A stretch of 64,000 nt of DNA from Candidatus Binatia bacterium (GTDB lineage Bacteria > Desulfobacterota > Binatia > UBA1149 > CAITLU01), in NCBI GenBank assembly GCA_036493895.1, contig DASXOZ010000013.1, positions 217,306 to 281,305 on the forward strand, in the 5' to 3' direction. Below the pieces are notes generated by a model, which did no database searches, was not told the origin of the DNA, and saw only the letters and a program-made list of their open reading frames with translations. Both the position numbers and the translations under genes were made by a program. Positions 16,722 through 25,497 of this stretch are shown here, piece by piece (the first letter of the stretch is position 1; every line of letters begins with the position of its first letter).

Positions 16722-17692
16722 CGGTCCACCCCCCTCGCCAACGCATCGGCAGTGCGGCTGGCCAGCGTATCGGCGCGATTGGGGCCCGGAACTTCCATCT
16801 CGCATCCCGCGGCCGCCTCGTGGCCGCCTCCACCGAAGCTCGTCGCCAGGCGCGAAAGATCGACGTCGCAGTCGGGCGTGCGGCGGAAACTGATACCGCC
16901 GCCGCGACGGTCGTAGAGCGCAAAGACTCCGCGCTGCCAGCGCTGGCGCCAGCGGTCGGCAATCTCGCCCGAGTAACCGTCGCACTCGCTCGCGATCACG
17001 CGCAGCTCCCTGGCCGGAACTTCTTTCACGGTGCAGGTGTTTTCCGCCAGCTTGAACGTACTTGCCAGCTCCCGCTGCACACGGTCGTGCGCACGGCGAA
17101 GCTCGGGGCCGTACTCGAGGTCGGAACCCATCGCGAGCAGCGCGCGGTAGGCATCGTTCTGCTCCATCGCGCGCACCGTCAGCGCCAGCTCCCGCGAGCC
17201 CTCGATGGCGAGGATCCAGCGGTCGTTGTCGTCGGCCGTGCGCACGAGGTTCTCGAGCGCGAGAAGGTCGGGATTGCTGTGGCCGGCCGCGGCATCGCGC
17301 GAGCACAGCTCGTCGAAGAGCAGGCGGCTGGCCGCGTACTTCATGTCGAGCACGTAGCTGGTGAAGCTCGCGTGCAGCTTGCCCTTCTCGCGTGCCTCCA
17401 GCGCAGACTTGTGGTGGTCGATCCAGTTCAGCTCCAGGCCGCGGTCGACCAGGGCGTTGAGATGGCTCGTCGTCTCGTCGTCACGCCACGAGATGTCGGT
17501 GATCCACAGCTCCTCGTTCTCGGGATGCGCGGGGGAGAAACGCCGCAGCGTCTCGTCGATCTGGCGGTTGCTCGCGAAGGTGGGATGGAACTCGCGCCCC
17601 TCGAAGTAGCGCGCGGCCACCACGGCGCAGGTCAGCCCGTCCAGGCAGTTGGGGCCGTGGCTGACGACGGTGACGCGACGACCGGAAGACAC
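16718..17692 (-). CDS. DHH/DHHA1-family phosphoesterase
   Basis: 324 residues from a GTG. Motifs in order: SHGPNCLDG (metal site I), ITDISW, IDHHKSA with the DHH triad (92-94), and the DHHA1-domain SFGGGGHEAAAG near the C-terminus. This is the layout of short DHH proteins such as oligoribonuclease and cyclic dinucleotide phosphodiesterases. The first motif has one aspartate where some relatives have DxD. It is translationally coupled to the NUDIX gene downstream. Confidence 0.85.
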   Translation of the reverse strand: MSSGRRVTVVSHGPNCLDGLTCAVVAARYFEGREFHPTFASNRQIDETLRRFSPAHPENEELWITDISWRDDETTSHLNALVDRGLELNWIDHHKSALEAREKGKLHASFTSYVLDMKYAASRLLFDELCSRDAAAGHSNPDLLALENLVRTADDNDRWILAIEGSRELALTVRAMEQNDAYRALLAMGSDLEYGPELRRAHDRVQRELASTFKLAENTCTVKEVPARELRVIASECDGYSGEIADRWRQRWQRGVFALYDRRGGGISFRRTPDCDVDLSRLATSFGGGGHEAAAGCEMEVPGPNRADTLASRTADALARGVDR

Positions 17693-17770
17693 AGGGGCAC
17701 TTTAACCGCTCGTCGCCGCAAGACAATGGCCTCGCGGCTCCGCTGCGCCGTGTCAGGCCGCCGCAGGCCG

Positions 17771-18772
17771 TCAAGGAAGGGGGCGAACACGTTCGACTGC
17801 CTTCGACGTGACGGAGCGATAGCAGGCCTCGGCGACGGCGACGGCGGCCAGGCCGTCGCGGTAGGAGATGGGGGGAGCAAGATCACATCGTGCGTCGGCG
17901 ACGAAACGCTCCAGCAAAGACCGGACCGTCATGCGCGGCGGCTCGATCACCAGCTCCTCGCGCCCGTCGGGGGAGAGGCGGTAGCCGGTGCCGAGCACGT
18001 GGTCGACGACGAGCTGTCCGTGTTCGCCGCTGGCCTCGATCAAACCGCTGCGGCTGGCCGTCGACCGCGAGCAGGCGACCTGGGCGAGCAGGCCGTCCGC
18101 GTCCATGGCCAGCAACGCGATGAAGTGGTCTTCGGTATCGCGCGTGCGAACGCGCCGCGCCGCCGCCGAGACCTCGACCACCCGGTGCCGCGACAGCCAG
18201 TGCAGCAGGTCGAAACAGTGCACCCCGGTGTGCAGGATGTTGCCGCCACCCGAATCCTCGGGAGCATCGAGCCACGCAAGGTCGAGCTGGGGAGGAAAGC
18301 GCTGCGAAAAAAGCAGCGAGTCGAGCCGCCCGATCGAGGGCAGATCGCGTCGCAGCGCTTCGACGGTGGAATTGAAGCGCAGCGTGTGGGCGGCAAGGCA
18401 GTAGACACCGCTCCTCTCGACGAGGCCGAGCAGCGCCAGCCCTTTGTCCAGCGTCGGCGCAACCGGTTTCTCGAGGATGATGCGCTTGCCGGACTCGATC
18501 GCGAGCGCAAGGAAGCGCGGCACGAGGCGCGGAATGGTTGCCAGGACGACCGCATCGACGTCGCGGCGCGAGATCAGCTTCTCGGCATCGCTCTCGAACT
18601 CGCATCCGACCTCGCGCGCCAGCGCCTCGCCTTTGTCGCGATCGCGACGGCAGACGGCGACGAGCTCGATGCCGTCGACGTCGCGGGCGGCATGGGCAGC
18701 GTAGCGGGAGCCGTGCTTTCCCGCGCCGACGACTGCCAGGCGAAGGCGGGACGCTGCGTTCGTAGTCTTCAT
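17771..18772 (-). CDS. Gfo/Idh/MocA-family oxidoreductase
   Basis: 333 residues. The NAD(P)-binding motif is AVVGAGKHGSRYA, and EKPVAPTLDKG carries the conserved EKP with its lysine. The C-terminal domain has GGGNILHTGVHCFDLLHWL, the typical GG...HxxD catalytic region. Members oxidise or reduce sugars, inositols and related polyols; the substrate is not evident. It is divergent from nth, whose start lies about 100 bases away. Confidence 0.88.
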   Translation of the reverse strand: MKTTNAASRLRLAVVGAGKHGSRYAAHAARDVDGIELVAVCRRDRDKGEALAREVGCEFESDAEKLISRRDVDAVVLATIPRLVPRFLALAIESGKRIILEKPVAPTLDKGLALLGLVERSGVYCLAAHTLRFNSTVEALRRDLPSIGRLDSLLFSQRFPPQLDLAWLDAPEDSGGGNILHTGVHCFDLLHWLSRHRVVEVSAAARRVRTRDTEDHFIALLAMDADGLLAQVACSRSTASRSGLIEASGEHGQLVVDHVLGTGYRLSPDGREELVIEPPRMTVRSLLERFVADARCDLAPPISYRDGLAAVAVAEACYRSVTSKAVERVRPLP

Positions 18773-18870
18773 TGCGGCAAAAATCGGCAGCAGGGTTGCA
18801 TGCCCGCAGGGGCTTTCCTATTGGGCTGACGGTGCCGCGCCCGCGCGAAACTGCCGCCGGGCCCGGGCCC

Positions 18871-19527
18871 GTGACCAACGCCGAGCTGCCGGCGATCGTT
18901 CGCGCGCTGCGCAAGGAGGCGGCGAAAAAGCTCGCGCCGGTAGTGACGCTGATCGCCGTCACCACGCGCGAGCCGTGGCGTGTGCTGTCCTCGTGCATCC
19001 TCAGCCTGAGGACCCAGGACGCGGTGACGGCGCGCGCCGCCGCCCGCATGTTCGAGCGCTGGCCGGACGTATATGCGATGGCGACGGCGGATCCCCAGGA
19101 AGTCGCGAAGGTGATCTACCCCGTCGGCTTCTATCGCACCAAGGCGCCCCAGCTCGTCGAGATGGCCCGGCGCATCCGGGACGAGTGGCAGGGCCGAGTT
19201 CCGGACGAGATCGACGAGCTGCTCGGCCTCAAGGGAGTGGGGCGAAAAACTGCCAACCTCGTCGTCGTTGCCGGATTCGGCAAGCCGGGCATATGCGTCG
19301 ACACCCACGTCCATCGCATCACGAACATCTGGGGGTACGTGCGCACGAAGACCCCGGAGCAGACCGAGCTGGCACTGAGGGCAAAACTGCCGAAGCGCTA
19401 CTGGATGGAGATCAACGACCTTCTCGTTTCGTTCGGCCAGACCATCTGCCGGCCCCAATCGCCGAAGTGCAGTGAATGTCCGATCGACAGGTGGTGTCCG
19501 AAGATCGGCGTTACCCGCCGGCGCTGA
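18871..19527 (+). CDS. nth: Endonuclease III (base-excision DNA glycosylase/AP lyase)
   Basis: 218 residues from GTG 18871; GTG 18832 is another candidate. The helix-hairpin-helix LKGVGRKTANL includes the catalytic Lys126, and Asp144 is in VDTHVHRI. The four-cysteine iron-sulfur loop CRPQSPKCSECPIDRWC (CX6CX2CX5C) is complete. It removes oxidised pyrimidines and nicks the abasic site. Length and motifs match the E. coli enzyme. Confidence 0.94.
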   Translation: MTNAELPAIVRALRKEAAKKLAPVVTLIAVTTREPWRVLSSCILSLRTQDAVTARAAARMFERWPDVYAMATADPQEVAKVIYPVGFYRTKAPQLVEMARRIRDEWQGRVPDEIDELLGLKGVGRKTANLVVVAGFGKPGICVDTHVHRITNIWGYVRTKTPEQTELALRAKLPKRYWMEINDLLVSFGQTICRPQSPKCSECPIDRWCPKIGVTRRR

Positions 19528-19572
19528 CGCCGACGACCGGACGCCCGCAGGCCCGCAGCGCCGGAGACACGC

Positions 19573-19968
19573 ATGGCCACCATCGAGAACGTCGCTTCCC
19601 ACATCCTCGACCTCGAAAAGGGAGCGCTCGAACGCTGGTGCAACGGGGATCCGTCGGGGTTCCTCGAGATCTGCTCCGACGACGTCGTCTACTTCGACCC
19701 TTTTCTCGAGCAGCGCATCGACGGGCTGGCCGAGCTCTCGGAGTACTACGAGGGCATCCGCGGCAAGGTCCGGGCGCGTCGCTTCGAGATCCTGCAGCCG
19801 AACGTGCAGGTGATCGGCGAGGCGGCGATCCTGACGTTCTGCTTCGTGTCCTGGGGAGGCAACGAGGATGCGTTCCGGTGGAACTGCACCGAGGTGTACC
19901 GCCGCGAGGGCGACGACTGGCGCATCGTGCAGACGCACTGGTCCTACACCAAGGGGGTTCGCGGCTGA
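19573..19968 (+). CDS. SnoaL/NTF2-like protein
   Basis: 131 residues. The order helix, DVVYFDPFLEQRIDG, then a curved sheet ending TEVYRREGDDWRIVQTHWS is that of the cone-shaped NTF2-like fold used by SnoaL-type isomerases, ketosteroid isomerases and DUF4440 proteins. No catalytic set can be assigned. It follows nth by 45 bases but has no obvious functional tie to it. Confidence 0.75.
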   Translation: MATIENVASHILDLEKGALERWCNGDPSGFLEICSDDVVYFDPFLEQRIDGLAELSEYYEGIRGKVRARRFEILQPNVQVIGEAAILTFCFVSWGGNEDAFRWNCTEVYRREGDDWRIVQTHWSYTKGVRG

Positions 19969-20050
19969 GCCGGCCGGGCATCGTCTTTGACGGCGTGCGC
20001 CGGCCTCGCAATGATCGCCGCGACGACGAGCATCTCTTGCGAGGGAAACG

Positions 20051-20461
20051 ATGAGAATTGCCGGGAGCTGCCTTTGCGGCGCCGTTCGCTTCGAGCTTAC
20101 CCAGGACCCTCTGTGGGCCCACAACTGCCACTGTTCGCGCTGCCGCAAAACGCGGGGTGCGGCGTTTGCGCCGAATCTTTTCGTCGGCCGCGAGGGAGTG
20201 CGCTACCTCGCCGGCCAGGACCAGATCGCGTCTTACCGTCCGCCGGGCGCCGAGCGTTTCACGCACGCGTTCTGCCGCGTCTGCGGCTCGAGCCTGCCGT
20301 GGCTCAACGAGGCGCACGGCATCATCGTCGTTCCGATGGGAGTGCTCGACGACGATCCGGGGTCGCGCCCCCAGGGACACATCTTCGTCGCATCGAAAGC
20401 GCCGTGGTTCGAGATCACCGACGACCTGCCGCAGAGCCAAGGCGCCCCAGGCGCCGGGTGA
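20051..20461 (+). CDS. GFA-family zinc protein (paralogue 1)
   Basis: 136 residues; ATG with AGGGA upstream. Zinc ligands of the GFA/CENP-V fold are present: CLCG at the N-terminus, CHCSRCR, and FCRVCGS. The family was named for glutathione-dependent formaldehyde activation, but most members are of unknown function. A second, diverged GFA gene follows 70 bases downstream. Confidence 0.88.
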   Translation: MRIAGSCLCGAVRFELTQDPLWAHNCHCSRCRKTRGAAFAPNLFVGREGVRYLAGQDQIASYRPPGAERFTHAFCRVCGSSLPWLNEAHGIIVVPMGVLDDDPGSRPQGHIFVASKAPWFEITDDLPQSQGAPGAG

Positions 20462-20531
20462 AAAAGGACGCCCCTGGCGCCGGGCGCAGGCTGAAACAGT
20501 CGCGCAACCGCGCCCTGACGGAGGAATCCCC

Positions 20532-20924
20532 ATGAAAGTCGACGGACGCTGCCACTGCGGCGCGATCACGTACGAAGCCGAGGTCGATCCGCAGAGGGTC
20601 GGCATCTGCCACTGCAGCGACTGTCAGAACCTGACCGGCTCGGTCTATCGCGTCACCGTGCAGGCTCCGAAAGACGGTTTCCGCATCCTTGCGGGCACGC
20701 CGAAGATCTACGTGAAGACGGCGGACAGCGGCAACAAGAGGGCGCATGCATTCTGCCCGGACTGCGGCACGCCCGTTTATGCGTCGGCCGTCGAGAATCC
20801 GCCTGCGTATTCGCTTCGCGTCGGTTGCCTCGCGCAGCGCGCCGTCCTTGCTCCGAAAGCGCAGCAATGGAACCGTTCCGCGCTGCCGTGGTCGTCGGAC
20901 ATTCGCGACGTGCCGAGAGTCTGA
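20532..20924 (+). CDS. GFA-family zinc protein (paralogue 2)
   Basis: 130 residues; ATG preceded by GAGGAA. Zinc motifs CHCG, CHCSDCQ and FCPDCGTP are intact. It resembles a different GFA subgroup from the gene just upstream, so the pair is not a recent duplication. It is 8 bases before the nitronate monooxygenase gene and probably shares a transcript with it. Confidence 0.88.
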   Translation: MKVDGRCHCGAITYEAEVDPQRVGICHCSDCQNLTGSVYRVTVQAPKDGFRILAGTPKIYVKTADSGNKRAHAFCPDCGTPVYASAVENPPAYSLRVGCLAQRAVLAPKAQQWNRSALPWSSDIRDVPRV

Positions 20925-20932
20925 GACACGGG

Positions 20933-21910
20933 ATGGAAACCGCCTTTACCCGCCTCGTCGGCTGCCGCCGGCCGCTGCAGCTTGCGTCGATGCCCGCCGT
21001 GGCGACCGTCGAGCTCGTCGCGGCAGTCGCTCGCGCCGGTGCGCTGGCGATGATGCCGGGCGTCGGCATTCCAGGCTCCCTGCTCGCACGACTGCTGGAC
21101 GAAGCGGCCGACGCGGCGGGAACCAGGGTCGGCGTCAATTTCCTGATGCCTTTCGTCGATCGTGATGCGGTGCGGGCAGCGGCACCGAAGGCGCGCGTCG
21201 TCGAGTTCTTTTATGGCGATCCCGATGCGGATCTGGTCGCGATTGCGCACGACGCGGGAGCGCTGGCGAGCTGGCAGGTCGGCAGCGTGGAAGAAGCGAC
21301 AGCGGCCGCGGCGGCAGGCTGCGACATGGTCGTCGCGCAGGGAACCGGCGCCGGAGGACACGTCCGCGGGCGCGGCGAGCTGTTGCCGCTCGTTGCGGCC
21401 GTGCTCGATGCCGTCGACGTCCCGGTGGTCGGGGCCGGCGGCATCGGCACCGCGCGCGACATGGCCGACGTCCTTTCGGCCGGTGCTTCGGCGGTTCGCG
21501 TCGGTACGAGGTTCATTGCGTCGCGCGAAGCGGGGGCCCATCCCGACTACGTTCGCGCGGTGGTGGCAGCCGGAGCCGGCGACACCGAGCTGACCGAAGC
21601 GTTTTCGGTAGGCTGGCCGGACGCGCTGCACAGGGTGCTGTCGTCGTGCGTGCGGGCGGCCGCATCGCTGGACGAAGAGCTCACGGGCGAAGACGTGCGC
21701 TACGGCGTGAAGTTTCCCATCCCGCGCTTTTCGACGTTTCCGCCGAGCCGCGACGCGACCGGCCGGATCGACGCGTTCGCGCTCTATGCCGGAGTGTCCG
21801 TCGCGGCGGTTCGCGACGTGCAGCCGGCGGCGGATATCGTCGCCGAGCTCTGCGACGGAGCCGAGAAGCTGCTCGGATCGCGCACGCGGACGACAAGGGA
21901 GGAATCATGA
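20933..21910 (+). CDS. Nitronate monooxygenase-family FMN protein
   Basis: 325 residues from the ATG at 20933. The TIM-barrel FMN/phosphate motifs are clear: VVAQGTGAGGHVRG and the GAGGIGTARDM segment followed by GASAVRVGTRFIAS. Family members oxidise propionate-3-nitronate or reduce quinones and enoyl substrates; the glycine-rich GAGGH differs slightly from the usual EAGGH. The stop overlaps the start of a small membrane protein (ATGA). Confidence 0.88.
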   Translation: METAFTRLVGCRRPLQLASMPAVATVELVAAVARAGALAMMPGVGIPGSLLARLLDEAADAAGTRVGVNFLMPFVDRDAVRAAAPKARVVEFFYGDPDADLVAIAHDAGALASWQVGSVEEATAAAAAGCDMVVAQGTGAGGHVRGRGELLPLVAAVLDAVDVPVVGAGGIGTARDMADVLSAGASAVRVGTRFIASREAGAHPDYVRAVVAAGAGDTELTEAFSVGWPDALHRVLSSCVRAAASLDEELTGEDVRYGVKFPIPRFSTFPPSRDATGRIDAFALYAGVSVAAVRDVQPAADIVAELCDGAEKLLGSRTRTTREES

Positions 21911-22329
21911 GGTCCCGCGAACAGTGCCTGAAGATCGCATTTGTCGCCGGCGCGATTACCGACGCTGCAGCGCTCGTGCCGATGCTGTACCCGCCGATGG
22001 CGAAGCTGCTGTGGGGCTTCGACGATACCGGCGGCCCCTACCTCTTCGCGATGGGATACGGTGCGTCGCTGATGGCAGCGTGGACGGTGCTGCTGGTGTG
22101 GGCGTGGCAGCGCCCCGTCGAGCGCGCGTTCGTCGCTGCGCTGACGGTGTTCGTGATCTATGGTCTCGTCGCAACCGAGATCTTTGCGGTGTTGTCGGGC
22201 GTTCTGCCTGCGTGGCGGATGATTCCGACGTGGATCCTGCAGGCTGGGCTGCTGGCGCTGTTCGTGCGCGGCTACCACCATTCGTGGTTTGCACGCGACA
22301 CCGGCCAGGTACTGCCGGGCGGTGCGTGA
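21907..22329 (+). CDS. Small four-helix membrane protein
   Basis: 140 residues, ATG overlapping the preceding stop (ATGA). Four hydrophobic segments (for example VERAFVAALTVFVIYGLVATEIFAVL) with short loops and a basic C-terminus. No recognised family. Translational coupling to the nitronate monooxygenase suggests a shared task that the sequence does not reveal. Confidence 0.7.
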   Translation: MRSREQCLKIAFVAGAITDAAALVPMLYPPMAKLLWGFDDTGGPYLFAMGYGASLMAAWTVLLVWAWQRPVERAFVAALTVFVIYGLVATEIFAVLSGVLPAWRMIPTWILQAGLLALFVRGYHHSWFARDTGQVLPGGA

Positions 22330-22344
22330 GCGGACCGCGGGCAC

Positions 22345-23712
22345 TCAGCTCGCGCCGGCGCGCGGCGCAGGGCCGGCGCCGAGGAACGGCATGATCGCGG
22401 CCATCGGGTTGACCTGGGAATCCAGCGTCTTGCCGATCCCCGACAACAGCCCCATCACCCGCAGCACGAGCATCAGGTCGGACGGCGCGCGCACGATCGG
22501 ATTGGCGCGGATGGCCGCGAGAAGCTCGTTCTGGATGCGGTCGACCATCTCCTGGTTCGCGTAGGCGCGGCCCGACTGCAGCGCCTGGCCGAGGAAAAGC
22601 TCCCCGAGGGCGACGAAAGTGCTGTCGCCGCCGTCGCGAAGACGAAACCCGAGAGCGCGAAACGCCTCGCCGGTCGCGTGCGGGTCCTTGCCGATGATCG
22701 CGACCGTCAGGCGAACGACGGCGTCCCTCAGCTCGGGCGTGAACTCCTTGGCCAGCCCGAGGTCGAGCACGACGAGCGTGAGGCCGGTCGCTTCCTTGCG
22801 CACGAGCAGGTTGCCGGGATGCGGATCGCCGTGGAAAAAACCGTGCTCGAGGATCTGCGTGACGCAGACCCGCGTCAGCAGCGCGGCGACTTCGTGCTTG
22901 TCGATTCCCTGCCGCGCGAGGGCCTCGAGATCGGTGATCTTCGTACCCTCGATGAAATCCATCGTCAGCACGTGGCGCGAAACGAGGTCATCGACTGGCA
23001 CCGGGAATTGCACCGACGGATCGCCGGCGAATTCCGCCGCAAAACGACGGGCGTTGGCGGCTTCGCGAATGAAATCGAGCTCGAGCGGGATCAGCGTGCG
23101 CACCTCGTGAAGGACGACGCGCATGTCGAAGGCCGGCTCGAGGCGCACGAGGAGGTTGACGAAGAACGTAAGGTTGGCAAGGTCGGTCGCGACGACGCGC
23201 TCGATGTCGGGATACTGGATCTTGATCGCGACGTCCTGTCCTGCGAGCGTGCGCCCGCGGTGCACCTGGGCGAGCGACGCGGAGGCGATCGGCGTCGTTT
23301 CGATTTCGGCGTAGCACTGCTCGAGCGTACGGCCGAGCGAGCGCTCGACGTGAGGGCGAATCAATGCGAACGGCCGCGGCGGCACGCGGTCGTGCAACTC
23401 GCCGAGAACCTCGATGAAGCTGGGTGGCAGAACGTCGGCACGGCTGCCCATGAACTGGCAGACCTTGATCAGCAGGCCCTCGAGGCGGACGGCGGTATCG
23501 CGCAGGCGCCACGCTGCGCGGTGGTGCTGGCGGTCGTACCAGTCGGCCCTCTGGTTGCCGCCGGTCATCCGCCCGTACACCTGGCGGACCTTGTAGTCGG
23601 CGTAAACCGTGACGACGAGCCGCGCGACGAAGAGAAAACGGACGAAGCGAATTCCCGGCGGAAGCGGCAGAGGAGCCGGCGACAGGACCGGCGAAGGGAT
23701 TCGGGAGCTCAA
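22345..23712 (-). CDS. AarF/UbiB (ABC1)-family atypical kinase
   Basis: 455 residues. ABC1-family hallmarks are present: the N-terminal KxGQ-type motif as KVCQ (in LIKVCQFMGSRADVLP), the Ala-rich loop ASASLAQVHRG, lysine in VAIKIQYP, and the catalytic HGDPHPGN with LDLGLA as the DFG-equivalent. The Gly of KxGQ is Cys here. Relatives support ubiquinone synthesis or lipid homeostasis. It lacks the two C-terminal helices of UbiB. The TTG at 23712 is the longest start; a later start near residue 20 is possible. It lies 16 bases after ccmD. Confidence 0.85.
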   Translation of the reverse strand: MSSRIPSPVLSPAPLPLPPGIRFVRFLFVARLVVTVYADYKVRQVYGRMTGGNQRADWYDRQHHRAAWRLRDTAVRLEGLLIKVCQFMGSRADVLPPSFIEVLGELHDRVPPRPFALIRPHVERSLGRTLEQCYAEIETTPIASASLAQVHRGRTLAGQDVAIKIQYPDIERVVATDLANLTFFVNLLVRLEPAFDMRVVLHEVRTLIPLELDFIREAANARRFAAEFAGDPSVQFPVPVDDLVSRHVLTMDFIEGTKITDLEALARQGIDKHEVAALLTRVCVTQILEHGFFHGDPHPGNLLVRKEATGLTLVVLDLGLAKEFTPELRDAVVRLTVAIIGKDPHATGEAFRALGFRLRDGGDSTFVALGELFLGQALQSGRAYANQEMVDRIQNELLAAIRANPIVRAPSDLMLVLRVMGLLSGIGKTLDSQVNPMAAIMPFLGAGPAPRAGAS

Positions 23713-23728
23713 GACCCGGCGGGCTCCG

Positions 23729-23923
23729 TCAACGGCGGGCCCGGTCGCGCTCGATCTCGTCGACGCGCTCGCGCAGCCTTCGCGTGGCGGTGGCCGTTTT
23801 CCACGCGTACGCGAAGACGAGCACGAAGATCAGGGCATAGGCCCAGCCGACATGGTGAAGCTGGCGCAGCGCGAGGTCTTCGGCGCCGACTGGGGCGGGC
23901 GCGGCCTCGGTAGTCTCGTTCAC
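23729..23923 (-). CDS. ccmD: CcmD-like cytochrome c maturation protein
   Basis: 64 residues: a polar N-terminus, one membrane helix (VGWAYALIFVLVFAYAW) and a charged C-terminal helix, exactly the plan of CcmD. The GTG start overlaps the ccmC stop by four bases (GTGA). CcmD tethers holo-CcmE release to the CcmABC ABC complex. Confidence 0.75.
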   Translation of the reverse strand: MNETTEAAPAPVGAEDLALRQLHHVGWAYALIFVLVFAYAWKTATATRRLRERVDEIERDRARR

Positions 23924-24660
23924 GTGGAAGCACTCCGTTGGGAAAGGACGCTGCGGCTCATCGCGTACTGCTCCTCGTCGCGCAGGTCCGCTTCGAGAAG
24001 CTCGATCCGCTCCTGGCTGCGCAGCTGGGACAGGCGCATGGCCCACAGCCACAGCACGAGGCCGAGATGGGCCGCGAAACCGAGCATCAGCGCGGTGACC
24101 ATGCGCGGATCGTCGATGCCGCCGTTGGGATTGCCGACGATCTGCGGGTGAATCGAACGGAAAAGACGCGTGGCCATCATCACCAGCGGCATGTTCACCG
24201 CTCCGACGATGGCAAGCACTGCCGCGTAGCGCGGCGCCATCTCGTTGTCGCGCGCGAACACGCGCAGCATCACGTAGGACGCGAACACGAGCCACAGCAC
24301 GAGGAACGTCGTGAGGCGCGGGTCGCCGGTCCACCAGGCCCCCCAGGCGGTGTGCGCCCAGATGCACCCGGTCACCAGCACGATGGTCGCAAACAGCATT
24401 CCGACCGAAACTGCCGCGTGCGCGGCATGATCCCACTGGCTGCCGCGGGTGCGCAGATATCCGATGCTCGCGACGCCGGCGATGCCGAACGCGAGGAAGC
24501 AGGCGGTCGCCGCCGGAACGTGCCAGTAAAAGATGCGCTGGCTGAGCCCGAGCATCTTGTCCGAGGGCACCCAGAAGAAAATGGCCGCGAGCGAGGCCAG
24601 CCCGAACGCGAATGTGACGATGGGCGTGATGCGAAGCAGCCAGCGTTCGAGGGTGTCCAT
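23920..24660 (-). CDS. ccmC: CcmC haem-handling protein
   Basis: 246 residues with six membrane helices. The tryptophan-rich WGAWWTGDPRLT (about 106-117) is the WWD-type haem-binding loop, flanked by His47 in FYWHVP and a C-terminal-side histidine (HPQIVG or HLGLV). CcmC delivers haem to CcmE in the periplasm. ATG at 24660 follows a short 13-bp tandem repeat region that separates it from ccmB. Confidence 0.92.
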   Translation of the reverse strand: MDTLERWLLRITPIVTFAFGLASLAAIFFWVPSDKMLGLSQRIFYWHVPAATACFLAFGIAGVASIGYLRTRGSQWDHAAHAAVSVGMLFATIVLVTGCIWAHTAWGAWWTGDPRLTTFLVLWLVFASYVMLRVFARDNEMAPRYAAVLAIVGAVNMPLVMMATRLFRSIHPQIVGNPNGGIDDPRMVTALMLGFAAHLGLVLWLWAMRLSQLRSQERIELLEADLRDEEQYAMSRSVLSQRSAST

Positions 24661-24671
24661 GCTGATGTTCC

Positions 24672-24710
24672 TGGCCGATGATCTTGGCTGATGATCCTGG
24701 CCGATGATCC
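24672..24710. repeat. 13-bp tandem repeat, three copies
   Basis: Three copies of TGGCCGATGATCC-type units at 24672, 24685 and 24698, each with at most one change, in the 158-base gap between ccmB and ccmC. This is an unusually long spacer for the ccm operon. Confidence 0.85.
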
Positions 24711-24818
24711 GTGTCCTGGCCGCGCGTCCGGGGAGCTGCGGCCTGCCGCAGTGTGCTGGGGGCCGGGTGTCGAGTCCACCGTCGCGCCGTCGTGGCTCTG
24801 CCCGGGAGCGCCGCGCCG

Positions 24819-25478
24819 TCAGTCCACGAGCACGAACTCGAACAGCATCCAGCCTCCGGTCACCATCACGACGTCGAACCCGGCGATGATGTCGACGCGC
24901 ATGCCGAGAGCCGCCAGGCCGGAGCCGCCGAGTACCATCTGCGTGGCCTGGGCCGCCGCGATCAGCAGCGGAATCTGCAGCGGAAGCACGAGCAGCGGCA
25001 GAACCATCTCTCGCGCGCGAGTGCCGAGTGCGGCAAGGGCGAACAAAGTTCCCGTTGCTGCGATGCCGATCGTCCCTCCGGCGACGACGACGAGGAGGCC
25101 GGCGACGTTGGCGCCGAGCCAGACGCCGTACATCAGCGAGAATACCGGCAGCAGCAGTAGCTCGAACGCGACGAGCAGCAGCAGGTTGACCGCCAGCTTG
25201 GCAAGGTAGATCGACCCGCGGTCCATCGGGGACGTCATCAGTCCTTCGATGCACGAGCCTTCGCGCTCGACGAGGAACGTGCGGCCGAGCGAGAGCACGG
25301 ACGCGAACAGGATCGAAACCCACAGGATTCCCGCCGCGAACCGGCCGGTTTCCTCGGGCTTCAGCGCGAGCGAGAAATCGAAGATCACGAGTACGAGAAG
25401 GCCGAGCACGAACAGCGCCGGCAGCGTCTCGCGCGAGCGCGCTTCGAGCACGAGATCCTTCCACACCAGCGCCAGCAT
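24819..25478 (-). CDS. ccmB: CcmB haem-exporter-complex membrane subunit
   Basis: 219 residues from the ATG at 25478, nearly the size of E. coli CcmB; a TTG at 25511 would extend it into ccmA. Six helices; FLVEREGSCIEGLMTSPMDR is the conserved cytoplasmic loop, and KDLVLEARSRE begins the protein as in the family. It is the permease partner of CcmA. Confidence 0.92.
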   Translation of the reverse strand: MLALVWKDLVLEARSRETLPALFVLGLLVLVIFDFSLALKPEETGRFAAGILWVSILFASVLSLGRTFLVEREGSCIEGLMTSPMDRGSIYLAKLAVNLLLLVAFELLLLPVFSLMYGVWLGANVAGLLVVVAGGTIGIAATGTLFALAALGTRAREMVLPLLVLPLQIPLLIAAAQATQMVLGGSGLAALGMRVDIIAGFDVVMVTGGWMLFEFVLVD

Positions 25479-25497
25479 CGCGTATCCCGACGCCGCT

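Noticed and set aside
20051..20924. Recent duplication of the GFA gene
   Set aside because: The two proteins share zinc motifs but differ strongly elsewhere, so they are separate subfamilies.
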